A stretch of DNA of 64,000 nucleotides from Thozetella sp. PMI_491 (lineage: Eukaryota > Ascomycota > Sordariomycetes > Chaetosphaeriales > Chaetosphaeriaceae). The stretch's first letter is position 1, and every line of letters begins with the position of its first letter. Positions 33,843 through 46,488 of the stretch are shown piece by piece. The stretch spans positions 190,114 to 254,113 of the forward strand of contig MU270083.1 of assembly GCA_021432635.1 (NCBI GenBank), written 5' to 3'. A model generated the notes under the pieces. The model was not told where the DNA came from. It did no database searches and saw only the letters and a program-made list of their open reading frames with translations. The translations under genes and the position numbers were made by a program.

Positions 33843-34940
33843 ATGGGCCGTGGACCGTAAGTGCTCCAAACATCCCAATGAGCTTCAACTGTTTCTTCGA
33901 ATTGCCTCATCCCCGTTGGCATTGCATCAACGCACCCACGCGGCGGACGGCCGTCCCCTCGCTCGATCTCGACTAACCCATGTCTCTCTCACAGGAAGAA
34001 GCACCAGAAGCGCTTGAGCGCGCCCTCGCACTGGCTCCTGGACAAACTGTCGGGTTCCTATGCTCCCCGCCCGTCGCCCGGTCCTCACAAGCTCCGCGAG
34101 TGCCTGCCGCTCATCATCTTCGTGCGCAATCGCCTCAAGTATGCGCTCAACTTCCGCGAGACCAGGTCCATCCTGATGCAGCGCCTCGTCAAGGTCGACG
34201 GCAAGGTCCGCACCGACATGACCTACCCGGCCGGCTTCATGGACGTCATCTCGATTGAGAAGACTGGCGAGAACTTCCGCCTCGTCTACGACACCAAGGG
34301 TCGCTTCACTGTCCACCGTATCCAGGATGAGGAGGCCAAGTACAAGCTCGGCAAGGTCAAGCGCGTCCAGCTCGGCCGTGGCGGAATCCCATTCTTGGTT
34401 ACGCATGATGCCAGAACGTGAGTTCTCCATCTGTCAGCCGTTGGACCAAGCTTTGGCGATGTCGACCCTGTCGTCGGTTCCTCCCGCTTCGCTGCGCCGA
34501 GGCCACCGCGGCGGGTCGATAACAAGAAGCGAGATCTACACGGTTGGTATGTCTATAGCCCCAATCTGCTGCTAACGATGGTCGGTAGCATTCGTTTCCC
34601 CGACCCTCTCATCAAGGTCAACGACACTGTCAAGATCGACCTGGAGACCGGTAAGATCAGCGACTTCATCAAGTTCGACACTGGCGCTATTGCCATGGTC
34701 ACTGGTGGTCGTAACATGGGTCGTGTTGGTGTCATCACCCACCGTGAGCGCCACGATGGTGGTTTCAACATCGTTCACCTGAAGGACGAGATTGGCAACA
34801 CCTACGCTACCCGTGAGGGCAACGTCTTCGTCATTGGACAGGACAAGCCCTGGGTCTCCCTCCCCAAGGGACGTGGCGTGAAGCTCACCATTGCCGAGGA
34901 GCGCGACCAGAGACGGGCGCGCACCCTGGCCGGTCACTAA
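33843..34940 (+). CDS. rps4: 40S ribosomal protein S4 (eS4)
   Basis: This is a structural protein of the small cytosolic ribosomal subunit. There are three exons: 33843..33856, 33995..34417 and 34589..34940. They give 262 aa, the usual eS4 length. The first coding exon is only 14 nt (MGRGP, last codon split). The introns are 138 nt (GTAAGT...ACAG) and 171 nt (GTGAGT...GTAG, with a GCTAAC branch point). The sequence shows the eS4 N-terminal segment ([18 protein letters not shown]), the S4 RNA-binding part ([20 protein letters not shown]) and a KOW-type segment ([19 protein letters not shown]). It ends in RARTLAGH. Intron-rich 5' ends are common in fungal ribosomal-protein genes. The promoter carries telobox repeats. 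No abnormal residue or break is seen. Confidence 0.97.
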
Positions 34941-37900
34941 GGGGTGGGTTTTCGCTTGATGGATACACGGCATTTGGTGGCTTTTCAAAAGCATGGTGGA
35001 CGGAGTACCGGATCATGAAATGTCACTTTAGGTCAGGAGGGACTCGGTAAGAGCCTCCTTAGTTAGCCGCTTCTGGTCATGACTATGGCCCCTCAAACGA
35101 GGAATCGAATTAGCTGCGACGAGACTGGCTCGTGCTCGCTCCCCATGAAGCTCGCCTGTCAGTGACCACAACATGCCTGCTGTTACTAGCATATGCTGCG
35201 GACCCTGTTGGCTGAAAGACTGCCTGCACCCACTGGTTGTGGCCAACCCTCGGAAAGGGTCAGGGGTTGACTCGCTTTTTTCACCACTTGTCGAGGACAA
35301 ACGCGCGAGGACGGCGGAACCAGTGTGGGCTAGTCATGGCCTCAACCCACGAACATGCACGAGTCTCTATCCCTCGAATAGTTCGGAGGACAACTGCGAG
35401 CATAGTGTGACCTGCTTATCAAGCATGTGAAAATTAACTCGTGCGGTTTCGCCTTTTGCCTAGGCTCACCCGCATCCTTTCATGCGTATCCTCCCCCACC
35501 TCCTTCTTGTTGCGGCATTTCACCCCACGGATGTTGCTTTTCGTTATAGATAGACGTACAGGAGGAGGGGGGGCTGGGAGAGGGGGTAGGTTGGGTCCCC
35601 TCTCGGTGTCGCCGACTTCTAGGCCCGTGGTATTGCCCGCAAGGAAGATAAATACCGATATCCGAAGCGGCGGCTTGTGAGGCAGCCCCTCGGACCCGGG
35701 CCGGGAGCCACTTTTGTTTTCTTTGGGAGGGTAGAAGGGGAGGAGGGGAGGCAAAAGGCAAGAGCCGTGGGATCTTTGCCTCGTTTAGGCCTATCATGAT
35801 GAGCTCACCGCCCTATCGGGCGTCGGGAAGGGGGCAGGGCCTCATGCAAGTTTTTTGATGCCCTGACGCCCAGCTCTGGCGTGGGTAGGACGGCAGAGGG
35901 CGTTAGAGCCCAAGCGTCCGGGGTGGAAGAGTGGCATATTTGAACAGGGTACAATTCAGATTTGGTAACAGGAACCACTCAGCGGAAGCGTATCGGTGAG
36001 CGATAGCAGATAGCCATTCGAGCACATGTCAGGAGGAGCGCCGCATACAGTACAAACACGACGCCACAGGCCTGATGTCGCCGCCACCTTGTAAGAGCCC
36101 AGGCCAGGTTGCCAGCAGGTTCTCGGCTCCTCGACCTCCCAGACACAACCCCTTGCATTCTTCCCGCACACATTCGTCCCCACCGCACCGACGTGCAGGG
36201 CTGGTGATTCGCGAGCACGAATGTCTCGTGACCGTCGACAGACGTACGGTTAAACGGGTAGGGTGGGAGGCGGTCATGCCGCCTCCTGAGAGACGTTGCG
36301 GGTGGGGGGTCCCCCTGCTCGCCGGCGGCGGTCGACCGGCTGGGCCCATCTATGCGACGATCAACGTCCTAGGCGTTGTATGCTGCATCGATATCACAGG
36401 GAGATGTTACAATGACGCCTCGCGAGAAAGCACACGGGATGGCTTCAGCCGGGTGCTGCCCGGCGCCCCTAAATTGTCTGCTTTAGCCTGGGCCGGTCCG
36501 TCCACTCACCGAGAAGAACCGGGATGGGTTGATGCGATGCGACGGGGCGGCCGGCTCGCCGCTCTCCACCCTAGCCGTTGGAGCAACCAACAGCCGCTTC
36601 ACGAGGCTCCGATCAGTCCGTCCTCTGGCGGGTAGAAACCTTCCCCTCCCCCGAATGGGCCTCGCCGGGCTCTGGCAGGTCACATCTAGAGTCTTGAGCT
36701 TTTCTCACGATGTTGTTAGGGTGTTTACGTGCCCGAGAAGAGGCGGCCATGTCCCTTCCTCCCGGGTTGCAGGGGCACTTCTCGAGCAGCGGCTGAAGCA
36801 AACGGTGGGGAGAACGCGTAGCCTCAGCCGCTCGCACTCGAAGGCACTAATTAGAGAGGGACTGCCGTATTACACCGTAAACAATACCGCTTCAGTTGGT
36901 GAGCTTTGCTCACCGAGTGCCTTCACACACGTGCCCTGTAGCTTGCTACGTACAGGGAGTCCATTTTTTTCAGGACCTCAGCTCAGCCCAATGGGCCGCC
37001 AAAGGAATAAGCCCTGGGGCGCTTTGGGCTTCTGGGCTACTGCGAGTTCTGCATAATTAAACTCCAGTTTACTTGCTTTTTTTTTTTTTTTGCTCTCGGC
37101 TAGCTTCCTCCTTGAGCGACCTGGAGCGGACTGCGTCCTTGCCACGTTTCCAGGCGCCATACGACACCATCGGTGTGAACGCGCTGCACTGCGTCGTTGC
37201 CGTGGAGCCGGTGAGGGGAGGACCGCGTGCGACGTACTGTGCCTTGGCCAATGCGTCTGAAGGAGGAGGGGTCGCCACGCACGCTGTTGCAGGTGGCCAC
37301 CGACAGCAAACCTGGGGCCCGGTGCCGAAAGGCTCGATCTTAACACTTGATAGGGCCGTCATGTTGAAGCTATTACATAAAATGGAGGATGAGGTCGCGT
37401 GTAGAGCTTCTGAATTCGTGCGAAAGCTGGGTCTGTATAGGGCACGTGGACACTTGCAGCAAGAGGGTGAGACCATTTCGCTAGGACGAGTTACACTTCT
37501 GCCTTGGTTCTGTGGTGTTCGAAGGGCTCGAGAGCCTCTTCGCCACTGGGAGCTTGCACATGGCTGGCTGACGAGGGTGTTCGGGCTGTGCGCCCCCGGG
37601 ATCTAAGTGCCGGCTCTCGGGCCTGACATGAGAGGAACACAGGGGTCAGGCGGGTGGCAGAACCATGGGGGTGTTCGTACACATCAGCCCGGATTCGGGC
37701 AACTTAGCCCGTATACGCCCGGGTAGACAGTTATTGCTTTTCTCGAGTACCGTCCTTGGTCCTAATTGTCGCCGCCCTCTCTTCGCCCTGGTTGCTCTGT
37801 GCGGGTGCCCTGGCTCCTGGGCCCTGGGCCCCGGGCCAGACAACTAATACAGGTGTAGCAGTGATGATCACTATCAAGAGAAACGACTCGCAAGTCTTCA

Positions 37901-40130
37901 GTGGTAACTGCTGGTTTCATTTCATCCTTCTTGGCGGTACCCCTGTCCATCTTCGACGGTATGACAGCCAGTTTGCAGATTAGCTTGCACACTTTGAAGT
38001 TCCTCAAGGGTGGAGGGTCCTTCGTGAGGCCGGAAGGAGCTGTGTCCTGGTTGGGTTGACAGAGACCTTAGGACCTAGGTGCTCTCCGAGTTTGCCTGCC
38101 ACAACGTTTGAGCCTGTCGCAGTTCTCCTTCGCTTCTGGGCTGCCTTGGAAAGTAACCCTCCTTGGCCAAATAATGGACCACCGAGTCTGACCCTCCCTA
38201 GGTCACTTTGGCGATCCGACTTCAACAGCCTCCTCAAAGGCCAGTGGCACTTTGACAAAGTAGCACAGATGCTACAATATGCACAGTCAGCCTGGGCATA
38301 CACTCGACCTTTCGGTCCGGGGTACTTGCTGCAGCGCAAGATGACAACCTGCAGGTCCAAACCTCTTGCCTAGACTTACTACACTCGCACATTTCGGCCC
38401 CGTGACCCATTTACACGTCGGCATATAGAGGTTGAGGGATCCTGTTACGTACTCTGGCTTCCTAGCCTCGTCGCATCCTACTGTCGGGGTCCCCAGAGCG
38501 GTCGGGCAAGAGAAGCCTATTTGCTATCCATAGGTTCTAAGTCTTCTGCCGCCCCTCCCCCCCTTTTCATAGTACTTCAGAAAGATTGTCCACGCAGGTG
38601 CCGACTGGGCCATTTGCCCAGAGGCAGTTTGAAGTTCCCCTGTATGTGTCCCATCGCACGGTACGGCTCCTGTGTGAACAAGACAAAGGAGTTGCCGTAC
38701 CGCTTAGAGCATGGGCGGCCATGTGTGTGGCGTCCTAAGTCCCTGAGGTACGGTAAACTAGGGTCATTTTCCTCAGCGGGGCTGGCTTTCGTCGCGCCTC
38801 TATTGCCATCCTCTTACGTAGGTGAACCCTCCGGTCGGTTCATAATTGCCGTACCAATGCTTTGCCGTCCCGTGTTTCTTGAATAAGCAGCATCTCCAGC
38901 TCGTCCTCGTGCCGTACCCTGACGGGTAATGCTAGGGGGAGGGAGGGGGTGGGGTGGGCTGCGTGGTGCCAATGGTGGGGAGAATGTGACACACAATGCG
39001 TTGTCCATTACGTTGTGGTTCTTTCTTCTCTTTCTCTTTTTTTTTATTTCTTTTGCCCCGGAGAACTGCCTCACTTGACGGACTGGGCGAATGACACGCA
39101 GGATATTTTCAGCTAATAGCTCGGGGGTGAAAATGGGCATCTGAGGTAAGAGAACAGCCTGATGCCACAGCCGCCCGTTGCAGGCTCCAGGTATTGATTA
39201 GGCCAGGGGAGAAATAGGCCGCCATGCCTCAGGACTTTGGATTTCTCGTCGAGTTGCAGTTGGCGAACGGAGCACGCGAGCAGCATGACGGATAAGAGGG
39301 GGGGGGTGCGGCTCGGTTGGCCTGGTATCTGCAAAGAAAGACCCTTCGGGCTAGCGAGTGTGCTGGTACACATAGGCTTGCATGGTGGCTTGGCCACGAT
39401 GATTAACTCAGTTGGGTACGCGTGGTGCTGACCACGACAGCCCCGACTCGACATCTACTCAGGGGAAGACCGGCATCTGACCTCGCCCACGGCTCCGTCG
39501 TACCGTGGGGAGACAGAGGTGTGGTGATACAGCATTGAGACACCAACAAACAAACCCATGGCTGTCGTCTAGGTCCTTCAGAGGAGGGGTTCTTCTCGAT
39601 GCCGGGTTTCCACGGTGGTGGTTGCGGAGTTAGGCCGGCGCGGGGCCGGCGACAGGGAATAGGCTGGGGTTTAGCTTGGGGAGGGGCTTTGTTCTGCCCT
39701 GAGTGGAGGGGTGAAAGGGGAAGATTTGGGGGTGGGGGGTTGACTCGAGGGCCTCGATGCTGTCAGCAGGGATTCTTTTGGTCCTTTCAAAAGGGTGGTG
39801 CCCGAGATGAACCAGGGTAGTAGAATCGCTGGTAGAATCTAGGTAGGTACATAGTAGATGGCCGTGATTGGGGGAACCTCGTGTCGGATGGCAGGTGTCA
39901 GAAAAAGCCATCAAGCTGGCAGCGCAGACTACGGAAGAGAAGAGAAGGTCGTGTGCGGCGGTTTTTGTTCGATGGCGGCGTATCCAATTGCTAGGATGCT
40001 TCGAGGAAGGAGCGCTGGTGGCTTTAGTGACGAGACAGCGCCTAATGCCGCCGGCAATGCGCTGCCTAGCCTGGAAGGCGTGTCGAGCCCCTCTGGCCAG
40101 CCCCCAATCCTCCTTTTTGTAGGAGGAGAA

Positions 40131-40344
40131 GTAAGTACAGTACCTTAGGCGAGAGCTACCCCAAAAGCCATGTCGAAACCTTCCAAACTCCATTCTCGCT
40201 CGCGCATAAAGAGCAAATGGGCCCTGTACAGACGGATCCGGTACAGACACCCACCCACGAGCCCGCGGCCTCTTGCCGCTCTATCCTAGACCGGGGCTGT
40301 GGAAGTAGGGAATACTTGGACGGGCCAACGTAAGTACAGTACCT
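40131..40344. repeat. Pair of 15-bp direct repeats, GTAAGTACAGTACCT
   Basis: Two exact copies start at 40131 and 40330, about 200 bp apart, in non-coding DNA. Each contains the short inverted element GTAC-AG-TAC. Similar AGGTACCT-type words recur elsewhere in the intergenic DNA (for example near 39840). The function is unknown. Confidence 0.55.
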
Positions 40345-40353
40345 AGGCAGGTC

Positions 40354-40375
40354 TTTTTTTTTTTTTTTTTTTTTT
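40354..40375 (+). repeat. Poly-T tract, 22 nt
   Basis: An uninterrupted run of 22 T lies in intergenic DNA. It is the longest homopolymer in the window. It could be a promoter-type T-tract or simple slippage. Confidence 0.85.
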
Positions 40376-42030
40376 CCTCCCCGGGGCTTTCTTTTCGCTT
40401 TCATATCGTACGTTGGCCTCTTACACTTGTCCCTCCTAGATACTCTTTATGTTTGCCCGGCTTTCCGCCGCCGCATCGCCCTGTGCCCCCGGTTTTCTCA
40501 AGACGCTGGCAGTCTAGTCGACCTCTTCACCTCAAAAGACCTCAACATAGCAAGCGGTCACGCTGTCGCACTAGCTGCTCCTCTCTTCCAACGGATTATC
40601 CACATCCCCCATCTTTTGCATCTCCACCCTGTATTAGCAGCGTGGGAGCCCCAGTCAAAGTTTGGGGGTAGCTCCCAGGCGAACCCCCCCCCTCCCTCCC
40701 CCCGCGGTCTTTCTCTCTCCCCTCTACGCATAGGCTCCGCTCACTCAACCTTTTGCGGATGCCATCTTGGTTGTGCTCTCTCGTTTATTGTTCGTCCTTA
40801 CACAACCTGGGCACATACAATACATGCCAAAGTCGACATGTATATATACATTGTTCTTTCGCCTCTTCGTCCTCTCGGCCCGTCTCTCTACAGTCTCATC
40901 CTCACACTTCCACCCCCCTTCCCTTCCTTTCCCTTTCCCTCTCTGTCATCTCAACACAACCAGATCCCCCACGCATAGCACCACTCTTGATCCTTGCCAG
41001 TCCGCTGCGGCGGCTAAGCTTAGGAGACGGCTTCATGCTAGTGCCTTACCGTCTGGTCCCGGCCACTACCTGATTGGAAAACAGGGCCGTCTTGGCCTGG
41101 GCCTTCGGGTGCTCCACCTGCGCATGGGGCCACGAGACGCCTACCTGCATCTAACACCGAAGGAAGCCTCTCATTATAAACCGTCGGTGATAGCTCCCTC
41201 GGCCCCTCACAGGCTGCTACAGTGCCAGCCAATCTGCACAGTACACTGGGTCGACGCCTACCACTCTGTCTTCTTGCCCAGCTGGGGTCCAGAGAGAGGG
41301 GGGCGTCGAAGTTGGCTCCTCCTGGTCCGCCTTTGGACTGCTGCTGCCGTGCTAAAAAAGCTGGGCGGGCTGCCTGTGGTGATTCTCTCATCCTTTCACC
41401 GGCATTGAGATCCCCAAAGTACCCTGGCTAGTTCTGACCTGTGCACTTGTATATAAGTCTACCATCTCTGCCAACCGTCTCTGCCACCCCCTTGGTCGTC
41501 TCTTGTTGCTCGTCAGAGCCCAACTGCCCCTATCAGCCAACCACGTCTCTTCTATCACTTGGATTGCGTGCTCGTTGTCCCAACCGCCCCAGAGCTTCCT
41601 TGCGGCACCGGATTTCGCCGTTATCACCTCACCCTCTAAGCACCTCCCGTCCCGGCCCGGGAGTGGGTATCAAAGGGTCAATTAGGGGATCTCACTCAGT
41701 CTCACTCAGGCTCCTGGGTTTAAGGGTAACCCAGACCGGCCCACGACGACAGATTCCAGCGGCAGACAATTCTAATCAGCAGAAGGTTGTTCCCACATTC
41801 TACCGGTTGGGCGGAATTCTCGAAGCCTAAAAAAAAAAAAAAAGGCTCGCGATTATCTTGCATGCCGAAAAACAGCGATCTCTTCCGTTCCCAAAACTGA
41901 AGGAAGAAAACACGGCTCGATATTGTCCACATCGAATAGGGTTCGGTCTCAAGGGTAACACCTTCCAAAATTCCGGCGTCAGGTGCGCAAAAAGATCCTG
42001 CTACCCGGATTTCCGTTTAAGTCGTCCTGC

Positions 42031-44239
42031 ATGTCGGTAAGCCTTTGGGCAAGGGCCGCGGCCTCGCCTCTCGGCCGATCCCTCACCGCCCCTGCCTCCA
42101 GCAACGCCTACTCCCGCGCAGGCTCCGCCGTTTCCGGCTTTCGTCACTCGGTCGTCCGGCGGAATTTTTCCGCATCAGGGCCGCGGCGCACCGGCGGCGC
42201 CACCGGCAAGACCGAAAATGGGGGTGCATCCCGCAAGATGGCCTCGACAGGCGTGAACCCGAGCGTCGCCGTGATCCTGGCGCTTGCCGCTGGTGCCGCC
42301 GGGTGGGGCCTTTCCAAAGCCGGCACCGAAGATTTGTTTCCACGGGCCATGCTAGACGGCAGGCCTAGCAGCGCCCCGAGATACGCCAGCCTGCGGCAGA
42401 TGCAGACCGTAGGTGTCCCTATGAATGCGGGGCTCGGCGGTGCTCCCCCAACCCGCATCTCTGTTGTGCGGCGTGCGCTAATCTGCAGCTCAGGCACTTG
42501 ACGAGATCCGCAAGGAGATTGGCGGAGAGGACATCATCTCTACTGATCCAGATGACTTGCATTCCCATGGGTACTCGGAATGGTCTACTACGAACCCCGA
42601 GGGGCTGCCGGTGGCCGTAGCATACCCTCGGTCTACCGAGCAGGTCTCGATCATCGCGCGCATCTGCAACCAATACCGTGTACCTATTATTCCCTATTCC
42701 GGCGGCTCCAGCTTGGAAGGCAATTTTTCCGCCCCCTTTGGCGGCATCAGCGTAGACTTTGCCTACATGGACAAGATCGTCCAGTTCAACAAGGACGACA
42801 TGGACATTGTAGTCCAGCCTAGCATCGGCTGGCAGGATCTGAACGAGCAGTTGGCTAAGATGGAGAGCGGGCTGTTCTTTCCCATCGACCCAGGTATGTC
42901 GCGGCGGCCCGTGTAACCCAGGTATTTGTTTACTCCCGCCAGGGGGCGAAAGTGCTGACGCTCTACAGGCCCGAGCGCCAAGATTGGCGGCATGATCGGG
43001 ACTAACTGCTCTGGCACTAATGCAGTCAAATATGGTACTATGAAGGACTGGGTCATCAACCTAACGGTTGTGCTCGCCGATGGCCGCGTTATCAAGACGC
43101 GCCGTCGCCCGCGCAAATCATCGGCCGGTTATAACCTGAACGGACTGATGGTGGGTTCTGAGGGCACCCTCGGCCTCGTCACCGAGGCGACGCTCAAGTT
43201 GGCCATTGTTCCGGAGGAGTTCGCGGTGGCTGTGGTTACCTTCCCCACCATCCGCGACGCAGCCTCAGCCGCGGCGGGCGTCATGCAAGCCGGTATTCCT
43301 GTCGCTGCGATGGAGATCATGGACGAGGTTCAGATGCAGGTTGTCAACAAAGGCGGGGCCACGGCGCCGCGGGTCTGGAAGGAGATGCCGACCATTTTCT
43401 TCAAGTTCTCTGGTACCAAGGCTGGCGTCAAAGAGAATATTACTATGGTTCAGAAGATTACTAAGGGAAATAAGGGATCTAACTTCGAGTTTGCCAAAGA
43501 CGCCCGGGAACAGAAGCTGCTGTGGTCGGCGAGGAAGGAGTCCCTGTGGTCTATGCTGGCAATGCGCAAGGAGGGCGACGAAGTTTGTAAGTTGTTGCTG
43601 TTGTTTTACTTTTTCATTAAGCAAGCAGGATGCTAACTTCTCCCAGGGAGCACTGATGTTGCCGTTCCCTTCAGCCGCCTCGCGGACATCATCGAGGTCA
43701 GCAAGAAGGAAATGGACGACCTAGGCCTTTTCGCCAGTATCCTCGGCCACATCGGTGACGGCAACTTCCACGAGAGTATCATGTATAACCGTCAGAACAA
43801 GGGAGAGCGTGAGAAGGTGGAGACCTGTGTCAAGAATATGGTCAAGCGAGCAATTGACATGGATGGCACCTGCACGGGCGAGCATTCGATTGGTTGGGGC
43901 AAGAAGGAGTCCCTGATTTGGGAGGTCGGGCCTGAGACGGTAGCAGTTATGGTGCGTTTTCAGGACATCTCGTGATCCTAAAACGAGTACATTTGAAGGG
44001 ATATGGCGCTGACACTCACCAGAAAGCGATCAAGGAGTCGGTGGATCCTCGCTGGATCATGTGAGTGCCCTAGCTACCTCCCTTCCTTCTCGTGCTAGGG
44101 TGCGCTTCACGTCGACCGCTCTCTCGATGTGCCCCTGAGGCCTATTACTTCTTCTCTTCCCCAATCACAATATCTCGCTCCAGAGTACTGACAGAGGCGT
44201 ATCAGGAACCCAGGAAAGATCTTCGACCACCACATCTAA
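42031..44239 (+). CDS. dld1: D-lactate dehydrogenase (cytochrome), mitochondrial
   Basis: This FAD-dependent enzyme of the inner mitochondrial membrane oxidises D-lactate to pyruvate and passes electrons to cytochrome c. There are six exons: 42031..42408, 42494..42893, 42969..43586, 43647..43951, 44023..44060 and 44206..44239. They give 590 aa, close to yeast Dld1. The introns are 60-145 nt, with GCTAAC/CTGAC branch points. The N-terminus is Arg/Ser/Ala-rich (a mitochondrial presequence), followed by a hydrophobic anchor at about 77-95 (PSVAVILALAAGAAGWGL). The FAD-binding segment includes PYSGGSSLEG at 193-202 and TNCSGTNAVKYG. The C-terminal FAD-oxidase domain has HIGDGNFH (H500, H507) and GEHSIGWGKK (about 543-552), typical of fungal Dld1. 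The protein ends in MNPGKIFDHHI. The start is the first ATG of the open frame. Confidence 0.95.
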
Positions 44240-46488
44240 ACAGCCACAGGACTTCAAGCATGATGCACACGCTAGCGGAGGATGCAAGCAACATCCGGGT
44301 GGTCGTGTATACAACGGGTTGGGCAACCGAAGGGATTCACGGTGCATGATGCTGCATTTTGTTTACCCTCTTACTAGATGTGATGGGAATGAGGAGCTAT
44401 GCATAGGGTGGCACGCCAGGTATCATTTCAATCACAGCCAGAGTAGGCCAAGTAGGTCAGCTAGATAGGATTGGGGTGCTTTTGTTGTTTCCTTCTTTCG
44501 CCAATCAATTTCTCTTCTCTTGTTCTCTCCAATTTCTTCTCTATTTGTGGGTTCAGCATACAGTCTACAGAGGAGGCATGTCGAGCCTGTCCATAAAACG
44601 GTGTTGGTCGGCGGACAGACTTGCATCTCATAAGGGGAGAGTCAGGATCCTGGGTTGGCTCCGTGGGTAGCGAAAAGACAAGTGTTAAGCTTGATTTCCT
44701 GGCTAACTTCATCGTGAGCTGTAAGCTCGTCGAGTTCCTGGCCTGACGTCTATCTAGGACCAAGTAGGCTGAGGTCAGTGGTTACCAGAAAAATTTGCAG
44801 TGATCCTTTACATGGACGGGTATGTCTTGCCTCTCGAATCAGGCTGTCGTAGCTCCGTTTGTTTGCGACGAGGTGTGAAGAAAAAAAAAGGGGCAGACGT
44901 GTGCTTATGCCGTCCGCTCATTGGCTATAAAGCAAACGGTGCGGGACCCACTCGGGAATGCTGCCGTGGCCTCCGGGCAACACCGCATCAACTCCCCACG
45001 CGCTGGTCCCAATCAAAACGTGCCCCTGTCCAAATCAGGACGAGCCCTCCATCCACAGTATTTTTCGGCATTCAAACGGACGGCCACTTCCCCTCTGCAG
45101 CCTCTGGATGATGTAGGAAAATGTGTGATAAGGCGGACTGGCACAGGTCGTATCGTGGAGGAAAGAGTACTTCGTGCAGAAAAACTCTGGCAACTGTCTC
45201 ATGCAGCTTCAGGTAGGGTCGCCATACGCGTGAAGCCGAACTCCCCTTCCGCCGGTCTCGCTAAAGCTCCCCCAGCAGTTGCAAACAAAGCGCAGCCATA
45301 AGAAAGCTCTGTACCAGCAAGCCGCACAAGCGGGCCACTCGCACGATTTGGTCGCGCAACTGTTGGTCCCTGACGAAGACACAGCTCTCCCTTCCCACCA
45401 AACATGGGATGACCTCGCTTTGAGGCCAAGAACCGATAAGCTGCTAAGTGCCGCTGTGTAGCGCAGGACCGGGCCGCGAGAGGGCTGATTTGACATCTAT
45501 CGCAAGCTGCTTGTCCACCCCCGAAGCCAGGAGTTTGCTCTCACCTTTGTGGCTGGAGGGTTCGGCGACAGCAAGCAGGGCAGGCACAGGTGTGAGTTAC
45601 AAGGAAGCAGCAGGTTGCTTGTGGCTCAATTTTACCTACCGAACTTTACGTCACCTTCTTCCGTCGCTGGCAGGATTACTGGAACTCCTTGGCGACCCTG
45701 AGAAGTTGGCCGCCGCAGAACGTGGGCATTCTCTCTCTGGCGTGGCAGCATTACCACAGTCACAGTGCAGCACCCACCTCCACTCACTGGAAACCAGCAA
45801 TCCCTCGCCATTCTTTTCCTAATCGGAAGGCGCATATCCAGTCGCATTTATCTCTTTGTCCAGCCTGCAGCCTGCTTTGGTCACCCCTCCTCAAAATAGT
45901 GCCGGGGCATCCTGACCTGACTTGACTGTCTGGTGAAGCGACAGGCTATCTCCAGTCAACTCACTTCAGAGCCGCCGCCCAGGAAGCAGAAACGGCAGCA
46001 TCTTATTGATTTTACCAACCCTCTTGTCTCCCCAATCCTCAATCTTACGTATTTCCCATGCCCATTCTGCCTCATCTGGATCATCCGACGACGAAGCTTG
46101 GGCCCTTCTTCCATGAACGCACTCTTCCCACATTTCAGGACCAACAAGTCACTCGCAATAGCGATTCATCGAGGTTTTGACTTGTCTCCCTTTCTCCCAA
46201 TCGCCTTCGTAGCTCGCCTTCATAGCTTGCCACTGGCCCTTGGTCAAGTTAAGACGAGCACGGGCACCTCCGGCGGACAGTTGGACGTATCTCAACTACG
46301 AAGGAGATTTTGCCTATCCTGCCACCTCCTCCCTAGGTTGGCGAATCCTCGCCATCTTGGACCTATCGTGTCTCTGGATTAGTATCACAAGTAGGCGAGC
46401 AATCTCGATTCATACCACTCTAGATCGGAATACTAATTTGCATCTCTGTAGGCTGCTGGTGAAGCAACTCAATCCAGGAGGCCACACG
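44240..46488. other. Intergenic region with leader of the polymerase gene
   Basis: No gene is recognised between the dehydrogenase and polymerase genes. The right end contains the 5' leader of the polymerase gene, including a probable leader intron at 46391..46451. Short open frames at about 44800-45300 and 45200-45850 overlap on both strands and show no domains. Confidence 0.55.
46391..46451 (+). other. Probable 5'-leader intron of the RdRP gene
   Basis: The donor GTAGGC, the ACTAAT branch-point-like sequence near 46431 and the acceptor CTGTAG define a 61-nt intron. After splicing, the frame of the RdRP meets a TAG at 46380-46382 directly upstream. The coding sequence therefore cannot extend into the upstream exon, which supports the ATG at 46489 as the start. 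Confidence 0.55.

Larger units (their letters stand above)
34941..42030. other. 7.1-kb gene-poor interval
   Basis: No gene is recognisable between RPS4 and the D-lactate dehydrogenase gene. The interval contains T-tracts at 37078-37091 and 40354-40375 (22 T) and an A-tract at 41829-41843. A 15-bp repeat (GTAAGTACAGTACCT) occurs at 40131 and 40330, and CT-rich DNA lies at about 40680-40960. Open frames of 100-213 codons exist on both strands (for example 37073..37606 +, 40767..41408 +). They overlap frames on the other strand and lack ATG starts, domains or plausible composition. The last few hundred bases should include the dehydrogenase promoter. Confidence 0.5.

Noticed and set aside
37073-37606. 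177-codon plus frame and an overlapping 135-codon minus frame
   Set aside because: Both strands are open over the same DNA, the plus frame has no ATG in its first half, and neither has a domain, signal peptide or splice support.
40427-41408. Several plus-strand frames of 100-213 codons
   Set aside because: They sit in CT-rich DNA, overlap each other in all frames and encode Ser/Pro/Leu-rich sequence with no domain.
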